A stretch of DNA of 64,000 nt, from NCBI GenBank assembly GCA_037974665.1, contig CM075781.1, positions 35,751,235-35,815,234 of the forward strand, given 5' to 3'. A program made the translations under genes and the position numbers. The notes under the pieces were generated by a model. That model saw only the letters and a program-made list of their open reading frames with translations. It had not been told where the DNA came from and ran no database searches. Numbering within the stretch: the first letter of the stretch is position 1; every line of letters starts with the position of its first letter. This stretch comes from Ehretia macrophylla. Taxonomy: Eukaryota > Streptophyta > Magnoliopsida > Boraginales > Ehretiaceae. Positions 44,303 to 56,925 of the stretch are shown piece after piece.

Positions 44303-45436
44303 CGCCCCCTCAAGTGAAACCGGATCTCAAACGGTGAGCTTGCCACGAAGCAAATGGAATCGAGTGATCGAGAGACCCTTAGTCATAATATCAGCCAGTT
44401 GATCAACCGTTGAAATAAAGCAAACCTTTAACTGATGGGAGGCGACTTTTCCCGCACAAAGTGGACATCAATCTCGATATGCTTAGTGCGAGCATGATAA
44501 ATAGGATTAGCAGTAAGATACGTAGCACCAATATTGTCGTACCACAAAGTAGGAGAAGAGACAGATTGAACATTTAGCTCAGTAAGAAGGGACCGAAGCC
44601 AACACAGCTCAGATGTGGCAAAAGCGATAGCTCTGTATTCTGCCTCAGTGCTGGAGCGAGCAATAGTCGTCTACTTTTTGGCAAACCAAGAAATGAGATT
44701 GGAGCCAAGAAATATACAATAGCCATGTGTACTTCGTCGATCATCCGGATAGCTCGCCCAATCGGAGTCTGAATAGGCATGAAGATCAAATCCAGAAGAT
44801 ACAGTGATGTATAACCCATGGGAAGGAGTACCCTTGAGGTACCGCAAAATACGTTTCACAGCTGTCCAATGAGGTTCAGTGGGTTGATGCATGAACTGAC
44901 ACACCTTATTAACAGCTAGAGCAATGTCAGGATGGGTGAGTGTAAGATACTGTAACGCACCAACAATGCTCCTGTAAATAGTAGGATCTAAGAATGGATC
45001 ACCCACATGTTGAGATAACTGTTGATTAGGAGCAATGGGAGAGGAAACAGGCTTAGCACCATCAAGCTTAGCACGTGCAAGTAACTCGGAGATATACTTC
45101 TGTTGACTCAACAATATGCCCTGCGAAACATACTGAACCTGTACACCAAGAAAGAATGACAGTTTACCAAGATCTTTTAACGCAAATTCACGATTAAGAG
45201 CCATGATGATAGAGTCAATAGTGGTAGAACAATTGCCAGTAATTACTACGTCATCAACACATACCAAGAGAAACACATGAACTCCACCATGAGCATATAT
45301 AAATAACGAGGAGTCCGATTTTGAGGCAACAAAACCAAGATGCAATAGAAAAGAACTGAGCCTAGAGAACTATGCCCGCGAAGCCTGCTTAAGACCATAA
45401 AGAGCCTTACGTAGTTTGCATACATGGTGAGGATAC
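44303..45436 (-). pseudogene. Copia A: reverse transcriptase C-part and RNase H
   Basis: The 44671-45345 frame holds FLLVCVDDVVITG, the reverse transcriptase catalytic box, with Cys where the family usually has Tyr. It continues through LKDLGKLSFFLGVQV, the GTPSHGL block and HAYSDSDWAS, the start of RNase H. It stops after ISWFAKK, where the family continues QTT, so a Gln codon became TAG. RNase H text continues in frame beyond ([26 protein letters not shown]), showing that the loss is recent. Upstream, another stop lies in the KQASRAWF block (TAG for Trp, about 45373). Confidence 0.85.
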
Positions 45437-45438
45437 GA

Positions 45439-47412
45439 CTAGTGAACAAAGCCAGTAGGTTGAGTCATATACACATCTTCATGAAGGAGTCCATGAAAAA
45501 ATGCATTGTTGACATCCAATTGACGTAAGGACCACCTTTTAGATACAGCAATGGAAAGAACAACCCTAATAGTGGTAGGTTTAACAACCGGACTAAATGT
45601 TTTTGTGTAATTGATGCCTTCTTCTTGGCTGTATCCCTTGGCCACCAAACGAGCTTTGTATCGCTCAATAGAACCATTAGAACGACGCTTGATGCGGAAA
45701 ACCCATTTACAGCCTATTACATTTGCATCAATTGGTTTCTGAACTAAATCCCAAGTTCTATTTTGCATCAATGCATTGTACTCAGCTGTCATTGCATCTC
45801 TCCAATAAGAAAATTTGTGAGCCTGAGAATATGTGGTTGGCTCCATAGCAGAATCCGTGTGTGCACTAAAAGAAACAAAATCAGACCAAGTTTTGGGTTT
45901 CAAGGTGTTATCTCTTGACCGTGTGGTCATGGAATGAGAGGAAGTAGACGTATCAGAGTGCGGTACAACAGGAACAACAGAAGAAGTTGATGACGCAGAC
46001 AGTGAAGAAGACCGTAGGGGAGCAACATATGCAGAAGAGAAATTTTGTGGAACACGTGAAGACTGAGATGGTGAAGAAAGACTGCGTGCAGAAGTTGGGA
46101 CTAGCTGAGGCTGTGCACGTTGGCCTACTCTACGAAGTGGTGAAGAGTGAAAAGCTGGCATTAAATGAACAGCTGGGGAAGAGGAAACTGCGACACGAGT
46201 AGGAGAATGCATTATAGGAGTTGAAATTGAACAGGGGATGGACGACATTAATGATGCAGGACCCAACGGCATTAATGTGGTTGGTGAGGAAGTTGATGGC
46301 ATTATGTAGGTGGGGTTAATCGTAGAGGCAGAATTAATCGTCGCATGAATTGGAATGTGGAAAGAAAGAGAGTTGTTGTCTGAGAAAAAAAGTGGCATTG
46401 AGTGCACGGGCCCCACAGGAGTTGTAGAGGTAGACAGTGACACGTGAGCTAAATTATGCATTGGAGAAGGTAATAAGTTGGTAATAGATGTATGAGGAAA
46501 GTTAGAGTTGTTTGGTGATGAGATTTGTTGAGTTGAGGTAGCGGGACCCACGTAAGGTGAAGATAAAGATATAGGCACATGGGCCACATTATGTCTTGGT
46601 GAGAAAAGAGAGCTAGCAGTGGGGGCATTAGGCGAAACAGTTGGAACACAGGCAGTACACAACACCGCACTAGGCGGAAAAATTGGTAGGCTATCGCGTG
46701 AGGGAGATAAAGGTTGAGCGGAAGAGAAATTGGAATGAAGAGATGGGGATAACGATGAATTTGATTTAGGATGCGGAAAAGATAATTGACGAAATGGAAA
46801 ATCAGTTTCATCAAAAATTACATGTCTAGAGATATAGACACGATCTATTTGTGGTGAGTAGCACTTATATCCCTTATGATCATCACTATACCCCATAAAA
46901 ACGCAAGGATCTGATTTGGGACTATGCTTGTCTTTCTTATAAGCACCTAAATAAGCAAAACAACGAGAACCAAACACCCGAAGAAAGGAATAATCAGGAG
47001 ATTGATTATATAAAAGAAGATAAAGTGATTTATCATTTAAAACTGGTGTAGGAAGACGATTAATGAGAAAGACAGCAGTTGAAAAAGCCTCAAGCCAAAA
47101 ATGTTTAGGCATAAAAGATCGAAACATAAGAGTGGTGTCCATTTCAGTGATATGCTTGATTTTACGTTCTGCAATACCATTTTGTTCCGGTGTATGGGGA
47201 CAAGAAATACGAAACTGTATGCCATTTTGAGTAAGAAATTGGGCAAATTTTCCTTGAGTAAGCTCTCTCGCGCCATCACATTGAAAGTATTTAATGCGTG
47301 AAGAAAAAAATTTTCCAACCAAATTCTTAAATTGAACAAAGCAATTAAAAGAATCACTTTTATTTTTGAGAGGATACAACCACGTATAGCGGCTGTAATC
47401 ATCTATAAACAA
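45439..47412 (-). pseudogene. Copia A: integrase and reverse transcriptase N-part
   Basis: This 657-codon open stretch starts inside the integrase core: [19 protein letters not shown] (first Asp), [12 protein letters not shown] (second Asp) and [12 protein letters not shown] (catalytic Glu). It passes the [12 protein letters not shown] and [15 protein letters not shown] blocks, a long Ser/Pro/His-rich linker, and reverse transcriptase text ([37 protein letters not shown]). A stop follows QPTGFVH at 45439, where intact relatives run on into the reverse transcriptase palm. A TGA codon just before the start (about 47430) splits it from upstream integrase sequence. Confidence 0.9.
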
Positions 47413-47524
47413 TATAAAATATCGAAATCATGAACAAGAAAACACAGGGGCAGGGCCCCAAACATCACAATGAACTAGCTCTAAAGGAAATTTAGACTGA
47501 TGACCAGAGGGAGTAAAAGGTAAT

Positions 47525-49054
47525 CTAACTTTTGCCCAACATACAAGCCGTACAGACTTTATTTAATTTCAAAAAATCCAAAAAATTCTGAGACTTGAGA
47601 TATGACATAACATTCTTGGAGGGGTGGCCAAGCCGATCATGCCAGAGAGTAGTGGATGCACAGGAAACAGCAAAGGTAGAAGGACGAGATGACGCAGGAA
47701 CCGGAAGACTGTAAAGGCTGGATTCAACGGGGCCTTGAAGGAGAGGCATCCCTGTGTGGAGGTCCTTGACAACGCATTTGGAAGGAAAAAACTCAAGTGA
47801 GACTTGATTATCATTGGTAAATTTTGAAACAGACAATAAATTGTGAGTAATCTTAGGGACATGGAGAATATTCTTAAGAGAGAAAGAGCGACAAGAATTA
47901 GAAAAAGAAGAATTACCAGTGTTAAGAATTGAGAGAGGCTTACCATCACCAACAAATACTTGGTCAGAGCCATGATACGGTTGAAGATGGTGAATCAAGG
48001 TAGAGTCATTCGTCATATGAGAGGTGGCTCCAGAGTCAAGAATCCATGATTGTGATGTAGGAGTGGGCAAAAGTGGACGAAGATAAGACTGTTGAGTATG
48101 ATATCCAGCAAATTGATATGGAGAACCAGAGTTGGTTGGTGGAGTGTATCGATAGCGACAACGGGAGGCGGAATGGCCTTGCTTTTGACAAATCTGACAT
48201 TTACCACGATTACCACCTGTAGATTTGTTGTGAGATGACTTGTTGGAATTTGTAGAATTTTTGGCAGATGAATTATGAGGAGGCAGTTTAGAAGAGTTGA
48301 GAGAGGATGAGAGGCCATGAGCGGAATTAGGAGATGACGAGTGCTGAGACAAAAGTGCTATAACAGTATGTTGTTCAAGAGAGGGAACATCTTCAAAGTC
48401 AAGTAAAACTCGTTGCTCGTGTGTAAGTAATTTGGCACGAAGTTGAGCAAAGGAAGGAGTAGAGTCCATATTCTCAATGGACGTAACAAAAGGCCTATAG
48501 GATTTAGGGAGACCTTCCAAGGTTATAATAATTAAATCAGAATCGGAGACTGGATCGCCAATAGTAGCGAGAGATGAAGAGAGAAGTCGAATTTCTTGGA
48601 GATATTCCGAGATCGTCAGGGATTTCTTTTTGATATTGAGAAATTGAGAGCGAAGGAGGGTACGACGATCAAGGGACTGATGTACAAAAGATTGTTTGAG
48701 TGATTCCCATAACTCATAGGCGCTGTCAAAACCTTGGGCTTGATGAACAAGAGAGTCAGAGAGTGTGGCAGTGAGACAGGCTTTGACAAAACTGTTGAAC
48801 CGGGACCATTCAGCAGAAGAAGTGGTGGATGTGGATTGAGAAGTAGACGTGGCAGAAGTCGTTGAGGACTGATCAGAAGATTTTGAGGGAGGAAGATCAG
48901 TGCCATCAACATACTTCAATAAATCGTTAAAGGTCAAGAAGTCAATCATCTGAGTTTTCCAACTTAAATAGTTGGTGTTGTCAAGAGATTGTGTCACAAA
49001 AGTCTTGACATTATATGCAGCAAGATTGAAGAAGGATTTCGAGGAGTCTGCCAT
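47525..49054 (-). pseudogene. Copia A: Gag, protease and GAG-pre-integrase domain
   Basis: A 509-residue open part of the polyprotein. I chose the start at 49054 (MADSSKSFFNLAAYNVKTF), because the frame upstream to 49204 is hydrophobic leader-type text between primer site and gag. It carries the Gag core (QSLDNTNYLSWKTQMIDF), the CCHC zinc knuckle CQICQKQGHSASRC, the protease active site WILDSGATSHMTND, and the HHCC zinc domain (LWHDRLGHPS, then CTACMLGKS). A one-base loss at GKS shifts the frame, and the continuation (RLPFTPSGHQ) reads in another frame. Gag and protease by themselves look intact. Confidence 0.9.
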
Positions 49055-49260
49055 GTGGTAAGTGATAGATGGAGAAAGGGACAAAAGCAAAGGAGAAAGA
49101 AACATGACAAAGGAAAAGGAAAAGTGAAAAACAAGGAGAAGACGGATTTGAATGATGATGTTGGGTATTTGTGTTTTTTTTTTTTGTGTGGCTGTGGAAG
49201 ACACAGACTAGAAGCAAGGAAATGAGGATCGAGACGCAAGTCTGTTTACTTCTGATACCA

Positions 49261-49438
49261 TGAAGGAATAGATATTTTTCACTTGTATTCCTTAACTGTA
49301 TGTAGTACAATATATAGGTTACAAGAAATCATAAATCTACACAAATCTTTACAAAGTTATCTAGAAAATGTATAGATAAATAACTACAACAGAATTATTT
49401 AAAATTCAACAAATGGATAACAAGCTCATCCATTATCA
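49261..49438 (-). repeat. 5-prime LTR of copia A
   Basis: TGAAGGAATAGATA to CCATTATCA, with intact TG/CA ends. Confidence 0.95.
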
Positions 49439-49443
49439 GTTCT

Positions 49444-50595
49444 TATAAATTCGGTCTTGTGAATATCCAAGCTTATTGGTCTTCCATTTTGGCGATGCCA
49501 AAGGGGGTCATCAAGGAGATGGAAAAGAAAATGGCTAGATTTTTGTGGAAAAGGGAAGAATGAAGGCCCATGTAGTGTTAGAGTAAGCTGGGAATAGGTG
49601 TGCAGGCCAACCAAAGAAGGAGGGCTAAGTATTTAGACTACTTGAGAACTCTAATATGGCGGGTTTAATGAAGCACTTTTGGTCTTTCCTATCAAATCCT
49701 AATTGCATTTGGCCGAAGTGGGTGAGGAACTATTATCTTAAAGGTAAAAGTGTTTGGGATCATACTCTTGGCTCTAACCCCTCTTGGCATTAGCGTAAGC
49801 TTATGAAAATCAGACATGTTGTGAAACAACTTTGCAAAGTGGTTATCCGGGGACTAATACCTATTTTTGGTTTGATCCTTGGCAACTGTGAGGAGTGTCT
49901 TTCAAATTGTATGGTTTGGGATCAGAGCTACTTCTCCTTTTTTAGCAAATATGGCAAGGTGGAAGTCATTTCGAATGGATGTTGGGAGTGGCATGATAAT
50001 CCAGTTTTTAAGAATATTGGGAACCATACCCCTTTTTCCCCAGATGTTAATTGGAACGATTCATGGACGTGGAAGCCAAGTTCTAATGGTATGTTCTCTT
50101 CAGCGTCAGCATGAGAGGCTTTTAGAGTTAAGTTTGAGGAGGTTAGATAACACTATCTTATCTGGAGTAAGGTTAGGATACCGCATCATAGCTTTCTTAC
50201 AAGGTTAAGCCACTCTTAACAGGCTACCAATGAAGGATTGTTTGTTATCTTAGGGTATCATTGAGGACAACATCTACAAAATTTGTGGTATATCGTAGTG
50301 GAGGACAAGGACCACATTTTCTTTTCCTGTGGTTTGAGTCGTAGAATATAGACCCACGATTTTAATCTTCTCTTCATTGATGAGGGTGTTTCTAAGTGGG
50401 ATGTGGTAGAGGCATGGAGCAATCGGTGTTGTAGAGGAGAGGATCTTTAGGCTACTCTGTCAAGACTTCTGTTATGTGGGATTGTATACGCAATTTGGAA
50501 ATGAAAGAACTATTGAGACAACTTTGCTATTCTTGCTGACATTATTCAATTTATTAGATTGAAATTTTACTCTTGTAAAAAGTTTAAAGATAGTG
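49444..50595 (+). pseudogene. L1-type LINE fragment 3: reverse transcriptase end and C-terminal zf-RVT region
   Basis: The fragment continues fragment 2 across the copia insertion. VNIQAYWSSILAMPKGVIKE and KKMARFLWKREE are followed by KEGGLSI-like text, NCIWPKWVRNYYLKGKSVWD and LVMCGIVYAIW-like text near the end. The last part corresponds to the zinc-finger (zf-RVT) domain typical of plant LINEs. Multiple stops and frameshifts interrupt it. No poly-A tail is visible, and it passes near 50605 into a CACTA-like element. Confidence 0.75.
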
Positions 50596-51620
50596 AAACA
50601 ATAGACTTTTAGTAAAGGATATAGGCGGCAGTTAAACAAAAACGTTGCCTATACCCATTTCTAATCTACTTTTTTATTTGTCATCAACAGATAATTTTAA
50701 ATTTTATGTTGAAGTGAATAGGCAGCATTTTCGGTTAACTGCCGTCTATACTCAATTTTATACATGTTTTATTAATTTTCTTTAAAGGATATAGGCGGCG
50801 TTTTTGGTTAACCGTCGTCTATACTCAATTATAATCTATTTTTTTATTTTTTTGTAAATAGATAACTATTTTTAAATTTTTTGTTGATGGGAATAGGCGG
50901 CGTTTTTGTATAACCACTGTCTATACTCAATTCTATCAATTTTTCATAAATTCTATATATTATTTTGGATTTTTTGTAAATGGAATAAGCGGCAGTTTTA
51001 TAGAAAAATGCCACCTATACTCAATATTCTTTTTTGTTTATTAATTTTTAAGGCATAATATTAGTATTAAATAAACAATACGTGGCAATTTTATGCTAAA
51101 TCACCATCTATTATCAATAATTTTTATTTTTAATATTTTTCTTAATTTATAAGCATTGGTTACATTGAAAAAAATACCACATATAATATTAATAGTTGTT
51201 TTAAGGACTATAGGGGGCCGATATAATGAAAAAGCACTACATATAGTGGTAAATAAAAAATTTTAACTCTTTTTAACGACAATAAGTAATTATGTTTTGT
51301 ATTTATGTTTAATAAATTCAAGCCTATAAAATCAGTTTTCATAACAAGCATTTTAAATCATTAAAAGGCAATAAAAGTTTTGTAAGGGTTGGTAAATCAT
51401 ACTTTTTCGATTTATCATTTTTAGTTTAAGACATATCTATACAATTACTAACATTATAGTCGAAACTTATCTGGTCGACTTAGATGAATTATTCTTCTAT
51501 TTTTTGCTGGAATTAAATTATTATGTAACTTTTGAATTAATAAACATCACACTTAGTATAAAAAATGAAATAAGAATAACACATACCAGTTGTTGGTCTA
51601 CATTATATTGTAAAGAAAAT

Positions 51621-51624
<4 letters not shown>

Positions 51625-51680
<56 letters not shown>
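51625..51680. repeat. (AT)n microsatellite
   Basis: About 28 uninterrupted AT dinucleotides. The long Tyr/Ile frame across it is an artefact. Confidence 0.9.
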
Positions 51681-51684
<4 letters not shown>

Positions 51685-51722
51685 CAAACTTTAGGAAGTA
51701 TGGTTACCTTTTGTTTACTAAG

Positions 51723-51899
51723 TGAAGGAAAACAATATTTTTTCTATGTTCTCAAAAGAGTTACATGTACAACATTTTATAATACAGTGCAATGAAGATA
51801 AATCTTAACCTAACTGCATGATAAGGATAATAGTAAATTGAATTTAAAATTTATAACAACTTATCCAAAGATAAAGTGCTCCAGATAGGTACGTTATCA
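51723..51899 (-). repeat. 3-prime LTR of copia B
   Basis: TGAAGGAAAACAAT to GGTACGTTATCA. Confidence 0.95.
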
Positions 51900-52928
51900 C
51901 GCCCCCTCAAGCGAAACCGGATCTTGTACGGTGAGCTTGGACCTGAGGAGACGAAAACGAGTGATAGAAAGTCCCTTGGTCATGATATTTTCCAGTTGGT
52001 CTAACGTGGAAATATACCGGACTTGCAGCTCATTAGATGCCACCTTTTCACGTACAAAGTGTATATCAATTTCTATATGTTTAGTGCGCGCATGATGAAT
52101 AGGGTTAGCTGTGAGATATGTGGCGCGTATGTTATCACACCAAAGAATAGGGATAGACGGTGAAATTAAATTGAGTTCAGAGAGCAGAGGCTTTAGCCAA
52201 CATAATTCAGTTGTGGTGAAAGCAATCGCACTGTAGTCAGCCTCCGTACTTGACCTTGACGTCGTGGTCTGCTTCTTTGCAGCCCAAGAAATGAGATTGG
52301 GCCTTAAGAAGACACAATACCCATGAGTACTATGTCCATCATCTAAACAACCAGCCCAATCACTGTCGGAATAAGCGTGGAGATAAAAATCTGCAGATGA
52401 TTGGATATGAAGACCATGACTTGGTGTATCCTTAATATAGCGAATGATACGTTTAACAGCTGCCCAATAAAAGTCCGTTGGATTTTGCATAAATTGGCAG
52501 ACTTTATTAACCGTGAAAGCAATATCTGGTCGTGTGATAGTAAGATACTGTAATGCACCCACAGTGCTCCGGTATAGTGTAGGATCAGAGAAAGGATCCC
52601 CAGAGTGACGTGAGAATTGATGATTTGGTTGAATAGGAGAAACAACGGCCTTAGCTTCAGCCATGTTGGCACGAGTGAAGATGTCATGAACATATCTTTG
52701 TTGATTAAGGAGGAGTCCTGCAGAAATGCTACATACCTGAATGCCAAGAAAAAAAGATAAAGTGCCAAGATTTTTTAATGAGAATTGTTTATCCAGAGAT
52801 TCAGTAAGCAGTGTAATAGTGGTAGAGCTACTCCTAGTGAGGATTATGTCATCGACATAAACCAATAATAGTGTGACATCCTGCGAAGTAGTACGAATGA
52901 ACAATGATGAGTCGGCAGTGGAAGACAC
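51900..52928 (-). pseudogene. Copia B: reverse transcriptase C-part and full RNase H
   Basis: A 343-codon open stretch with LLLVYVDDIILTR, the reverse transcriptase catalytic box intact as YVDD. It continues SLKNLGTLSFFLGIQV, then RNase H with [36 protein letters not shown] and the tail LENIMTKGL, ending at the polypurine tract. Unlike copia A, the RNase H frame is uninterrupted. It is separated from the upstream reverse transcriptase half by a frameshift near 52940. Confidence 0.88.
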
Positions 52929-52954
52929 AAATCCAAGAGATAAAAGAAATGAGC

Positions 52955-53890
52955 TCAGACGAGAGAACCAGGCCCGTGGAGCCTGTTTGAGTCCATAAAG
53001 TGCCTTTTAAAGCTTGCAAACATGATCAGAAAAATAGGATGTATAAATCCTGGAGGCTGGGACATATAGACTTCCTCTTGTAATATACCATGGAGAAAGG
53101 CATTATTTACGTCCAATTGACGTATAGGCCAATTCTTTGAAACAGCAAGGCAGAGAATGATAGGAATTGTTGTAGGCTTGACAACAGGACTGAAGGTTTC
53201 AGTGAAATCAATGCCTTTTTCCTGACTATAACCCTTGGCCACTAAGCGGGCTTTGTAGCATTCAACAGAACCATCTTGACGGCGTTTGACTCGAAAAATC
53301 CATTTACAGCCAACTATGTTAACTATGGGAGGTTTAGAGACAAGAGTCCAAGTGCTATTTTTCATCAAGGCATTGTATTCAACTTCCATGGCATCACGCC
53401 AGTGTTTGTGTTTCTGAGCTTGAAGAAATGTGGTTGGTTCATATACATTAACAACAGCAGAGGAAGCATGTGAGACAACATATGTAACAAAGTCAGAACT
53501 AGATTTAAGAGGACGAGTATTATCTTTTGATTGAGTGATCATTGGATATGTATTATCAGAAGGTGGGTGAGAAGCAGTTGTCGACGTGGTAGGACTTGAA
53601 CCTTTAGATGAGCCGCGAGGAACAACATGAGGGCTAGTAGAGAGAGGTTGAAGGAGTTGTAGAACACTTGGTAGGGAAGGATCAACGCTGCTAGCTGGAA
53701 AAGTAGAGGTCAGTTGGGAATTAGAGAGAGGTAAGGACGAGATAGCAGTAGGTGAATTTACACAGCTGGGAAAAACATTGGAATGTGAACCACGTAACTG
53801 AGTACCAGCCGAAAGTGAAGACACATCCACGTGAGGAGGGGTCAGCGAATTGGTGAAGATTGGAATAGTGGCTAAAGATAGTTGGTGCAC
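52955..53890 (-). pseudogene. Copia B: linker and reverse transcriptase N-part
   Basis: Ser/Thr/Pro-rich linker followed by [48 protein letters not shown] and [12 protein letters not shown], the fingers and early palm of copia reverse transcriptase. The frame is lost after QPPGFIHP, where the text shifts out of the [15 protein letters not shown] block. Confidence 0.85.
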
Positions 53891-53908
53891 GAGAGGAAAT
53901 CGAGCTGA

Positions 53909-54781
53909 CTAGACAGGTGACTCAGATAAGGAAGCCAAGGCATCTGGACTAGATAGTGATGTAGAAAAAGAATTGAGACAATCAGGAGTGGGGGATGGTG
54001 GGGACATGAACTGGGGAAAAACATTAGTGGCTTGAGAACATACAGGCACATGGGGTAGGGACGAAAAAATTGGTGAGTCGATAGCAGCTTGTGAAATACA
54101 TTGGTCAAAAACATTGTGTGCATGTGAAGAGCCTGGCATGTTCTCATGAAGTGGGGTCCGTGAGTTTGATAAGATAGGCACAATAGTTGAAGAAGATGGA
54201 ACTGATGTACCATGGCTAGGAAAGTGATTGTGCCGTGGGCCATGGACTATAGGAGTTGAATCCAGGGACCCAGACAGTAGGATGGAACTTGACAATGTTG
54301 TTGGATGTTGCGCGTGAGCGAATATTGTAGCTGTTGGCAGAGAGGAAGTGTGGTTGGAACAAGTAGATTGAAGGTTTGTGGGAATAGATGTGTCTGGAAA
54401 ATGTGAGAACGGAAAAGTAACATTACGAGACAAAGAGATGTCGGGAGCAGTAGTAGACACGAACGGAAAGACTGTTTCGTCAAAGCGAACATGGCGAGAA
54501 ATATATACTTTGGACATAGCAATATGATAATAGCGATACCCATGATATTGTTCACTATATCCCAAAAATACACAAGGTAATGATTTTGGACTCAATTTAT
54601 CAGGTTTGTATGGCCCAAGATGCGGATAACAGAGACAGCCAAAGACCCGAAGAAAAGAGTAATCAGGAGAAGAGTGATGAAGCATAGTAAAGGGAGATTG
54701 ATTTTGCAGTGAATGTATAGGTAGACGATTAATGAGATACACAACAGTATTAAATGCTTCGTACCAAAATTGTGTAAGCAT
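53909..54781 (-). pseudogene. Copia B: integrase C-part and linker
   Basis: FWYEAFNTVVYLINRLP, then FLGYSEQYHGYRYYHIAM and VYISRHVRFDETVFPF, are the C-terminal landmarks of copia integrase. A Ser/Pro/His-rich linker follows. An in-frame stop just upstream (after the TEMGTT block) separates it from the catalytic core, and the downstream end is frameshifted. Confidence 0.85.
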
Positions 54782-54840
54782 TCAAGCATGAAATAAAATT
54801 GTGGTACCCATCTCAGTGATATGCCTGATTTTGCGTTCAG

Positions 54841-55989
54841 CTAAACCATTTTGTTCGGGAGTATGAGGACAAGAAATGCGACAAGTAATTCCACATTTTT
54901 AAAATGATTTTGAAGAGGACCCTTAGTTAACTCGTACGCACCATCACATTGGAAAGACTTTATTTTAGTGGAGAAAAAAGATTCAGCAAATGACTGAAAA
55001 CGAACAAAATAGGAAACAGCATCACTTTTATTACACAATGGATATATCCATGTGAAACGATTGAAGTCGTCAATAAAAATTACAAAGAATCGATAGCCCG
55101 AAAATGAAGCTATGGGTGCCCGGGCCCAGATATCACAATGTACTAAGTCTAAGGGAACTATCGATCTACGATTGGAAGGGAAAAAAGGAAGCTTGTGACT
55201 TTTGCCTTGCATACAAGCATCACACAATTTATTTTTAACTAAGAAATCTTTAAACTGAATGAGAGCTTGCTGCCGGAGTTGGGAGAGAACTGGATGTGAA
55301 GGGTGTCCTAATCTGCTATGCCAAAGAGAGATATCAGTCTGAGAGGTTGAGAATACTTGAGGCGACATTGTGAATGAAGGAGACGGCACTGGAAGAGCAT
55401 AGAGATTGGAGTTAACTGGGCCTGTGAGAATTGATGTCCCCGTGCGAAGATCCTTGACAACATAATGAGATGGAAAAAATTCAACAGACACATTATTATC
55501 TTTAGTGAACTGGGAGATAGATAATAAACTACGTGTAAGACTAGGAACATGTAGAATATTGGAAAGAGTTAAAGGGCAAGAAGAGCTCGAAAGAGAAGAT
55601 TGACCAATATGAGAAATAGTGAGGGCCTTACCATTACCAACAAGCACCTGTTCAGCACCATTGTAGGGTTGCAGTTGCTGCAACACAGAGGAGTCATTGG
55701 TCATGTGGGATGTAGCATCGGAATCGAGAAGCCATGTATGAGTTGAAGGAGTGGGCAAAAGTGGTGGCAGGGTAGAAGGCTGATAATGAAGACCTGCAAA
55801 TTGGGAGGATGATGCACTAGTCTTTGACTGGGAATAACGGTAACGACAGCGTTGAGCGGAGTGACCAAATTTTCGACAAATTTGGCATTTCCCTTTGTAG
55901 GAGGAATTGTAAGCACCATTACTCGGGACTTTTTGATGAGGAATGTTGAGAGTTAGACGAAGGCAGTTTAGATGTAGTAGTGGTAACAA
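54841..55989 (-). pseudogene. Copia B: zinc knuckle, protease, GAG-pre-integrase and integrase core
   Basis: The 382-codon frame contains the CCHC knuckle CQICRKFGHSAQRC and the protease site WLLDSDATSHMTND, where the family has DSGA, so the active-site Gly is Asp and the protease is probably dead. It then has the HHCC domain (LWHSRLGHPSHP, CDACMQGKS) and the first two integrase aspartates (FIDDFNRFTWIYPL and FQCDGAYELTKG). It overlaps the gag frame at 55919-55989 in another phase, marking a frameshift. Confidence 0.88.
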
Positions 55990-56707
55990 GAGCTTGATTA
56001 TTGAGAGAAGTGGAAAGCAATTGAGATGTCAAAGCATGGAGAGAGGTGCCATCAGTAGAAACAATGTCGTCACCCTCAAGAACCATGCGTTGTTCATAAG
56101 TGAGAAGCTTCGCACGAAGTTGATTGAAGGAGGGTGGTGTAGGAAGATTCTCAATAGATGTCACAAAGGGCCTGTATGGTACGGGAAGGCCATTCAAAGT
56201 GCTTAAGACCAAGTCAGAGTCACTAAGGGCATCACCAATGGCAGCAAGAGATGTAGACAAAACATGTATTTGCTGAATATAATCAGCGATAGAGGAGGAC
56301 CTTTTTTTCAGAGCACGAAGCTGTGCACGAAGAAGAGACTTGCAAGCCATTGATTGCTGAAGAAAAGACTCCTCAAGGAACGCCCAAAGCGCATGGGCAG
56401 TGTCAAATCCCAGAGCTTGATAGGCCAAGGAGTCAGAGAGGGTGGCAATAATGCAAGTTGTGACATAGCTATTGTACTTGGTCCACTCTTCAAGTGTTTG
56501 AGAAGAGGATGAAGTAGAGGTGGAAGAATCTTTGTCTGGTTTTGGAGGTATAATTGTGTCATTAATATAGCCCAGAAGAGAGTTGAATGTAAAGTAGTTC
56601 AGCATTTGAGTTTTCCAGGTAAGGTAATTGGTGTTATCAAGGGTAACTGTGACATAGAACCTGACGTGTGCAGATGGAAGGGAAAATTGAGACGTTGTGG
56701 ACGACAT
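55919..56707 (-). pseudogene. Copia B: Gag
   Basis: 262 codons starting MSSTTSQFSLPSAHVRF, with the copia Gag core VTLDNTNYLTWKTQMLNYF, AYQALGFDTAHALWAFLEES and LRAKLLTYEQRM. This is the nucleocapsid precursor up to just before the zinc knuckle, which now lies in another frame (54841-55989). The start codon at 56707 is about 205 bases inside the primer site, a normal leader length. Confidence 0.88.
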
Positions 56708-56925
56708 GATGCTGGAAAAAGTAGATTAAAAGGAACAAAGTTGAAAGGGACAGGAATAAAGGAATGATGAAAGGACTATGGAAAAAGGAAATAAAGAAAG
56801 AAGTAATGGATTGTAAAGCGAAAGACTTTGAAAAAGAGATAGAAAAAGAAGAGGTTGGCCTGTGTAATTTTGTTTTTAGTGGAGGGCGGAAAAAGTCCGG
56901 ATCGTAGTGCTGGAATCTGATACCA

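Larger units (their letters stand above)
44125..49438 (-). mobile_element. Ty1/copia element A (5.3 kb), young but inactivated
   Basis: The 178-bp LTRs lie at 44125-44302 (3-prime) and 49261-49438 (5-prime) and differ at only three positions by eye (1.7 percent). The target duplication GTTCT is exact (44120-44124 and 49439-49443). The primer site TGGTATCAGA (about 49251-49260, minus strand) abuts the 5-prime LTR. TTGAGGGGGCG next to the 3-prime LTR is the polypurine tract. Gag-Pol has the usual copia order (Gag, protease, integrase, reverse transcriptase, RNase H) but carries at least one frameshift and several stops. Short LTRs and the LDNTNYLSWKTQM Gag start suggest the Ale/Retrofit lineage. 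Confidence 0.95.

Noticed and set aside
45987..46202. Plus-strand open frames opposite copia A and B coding regions
   Set aside because: They are antisense shadows of the Ser/Pro-rich linker and other Pol segments.
51504..51725. Open frame with a long Tyr-Ile run
   Set aside because: It is the translation of the (AT)n microsatellite and has no coding support.
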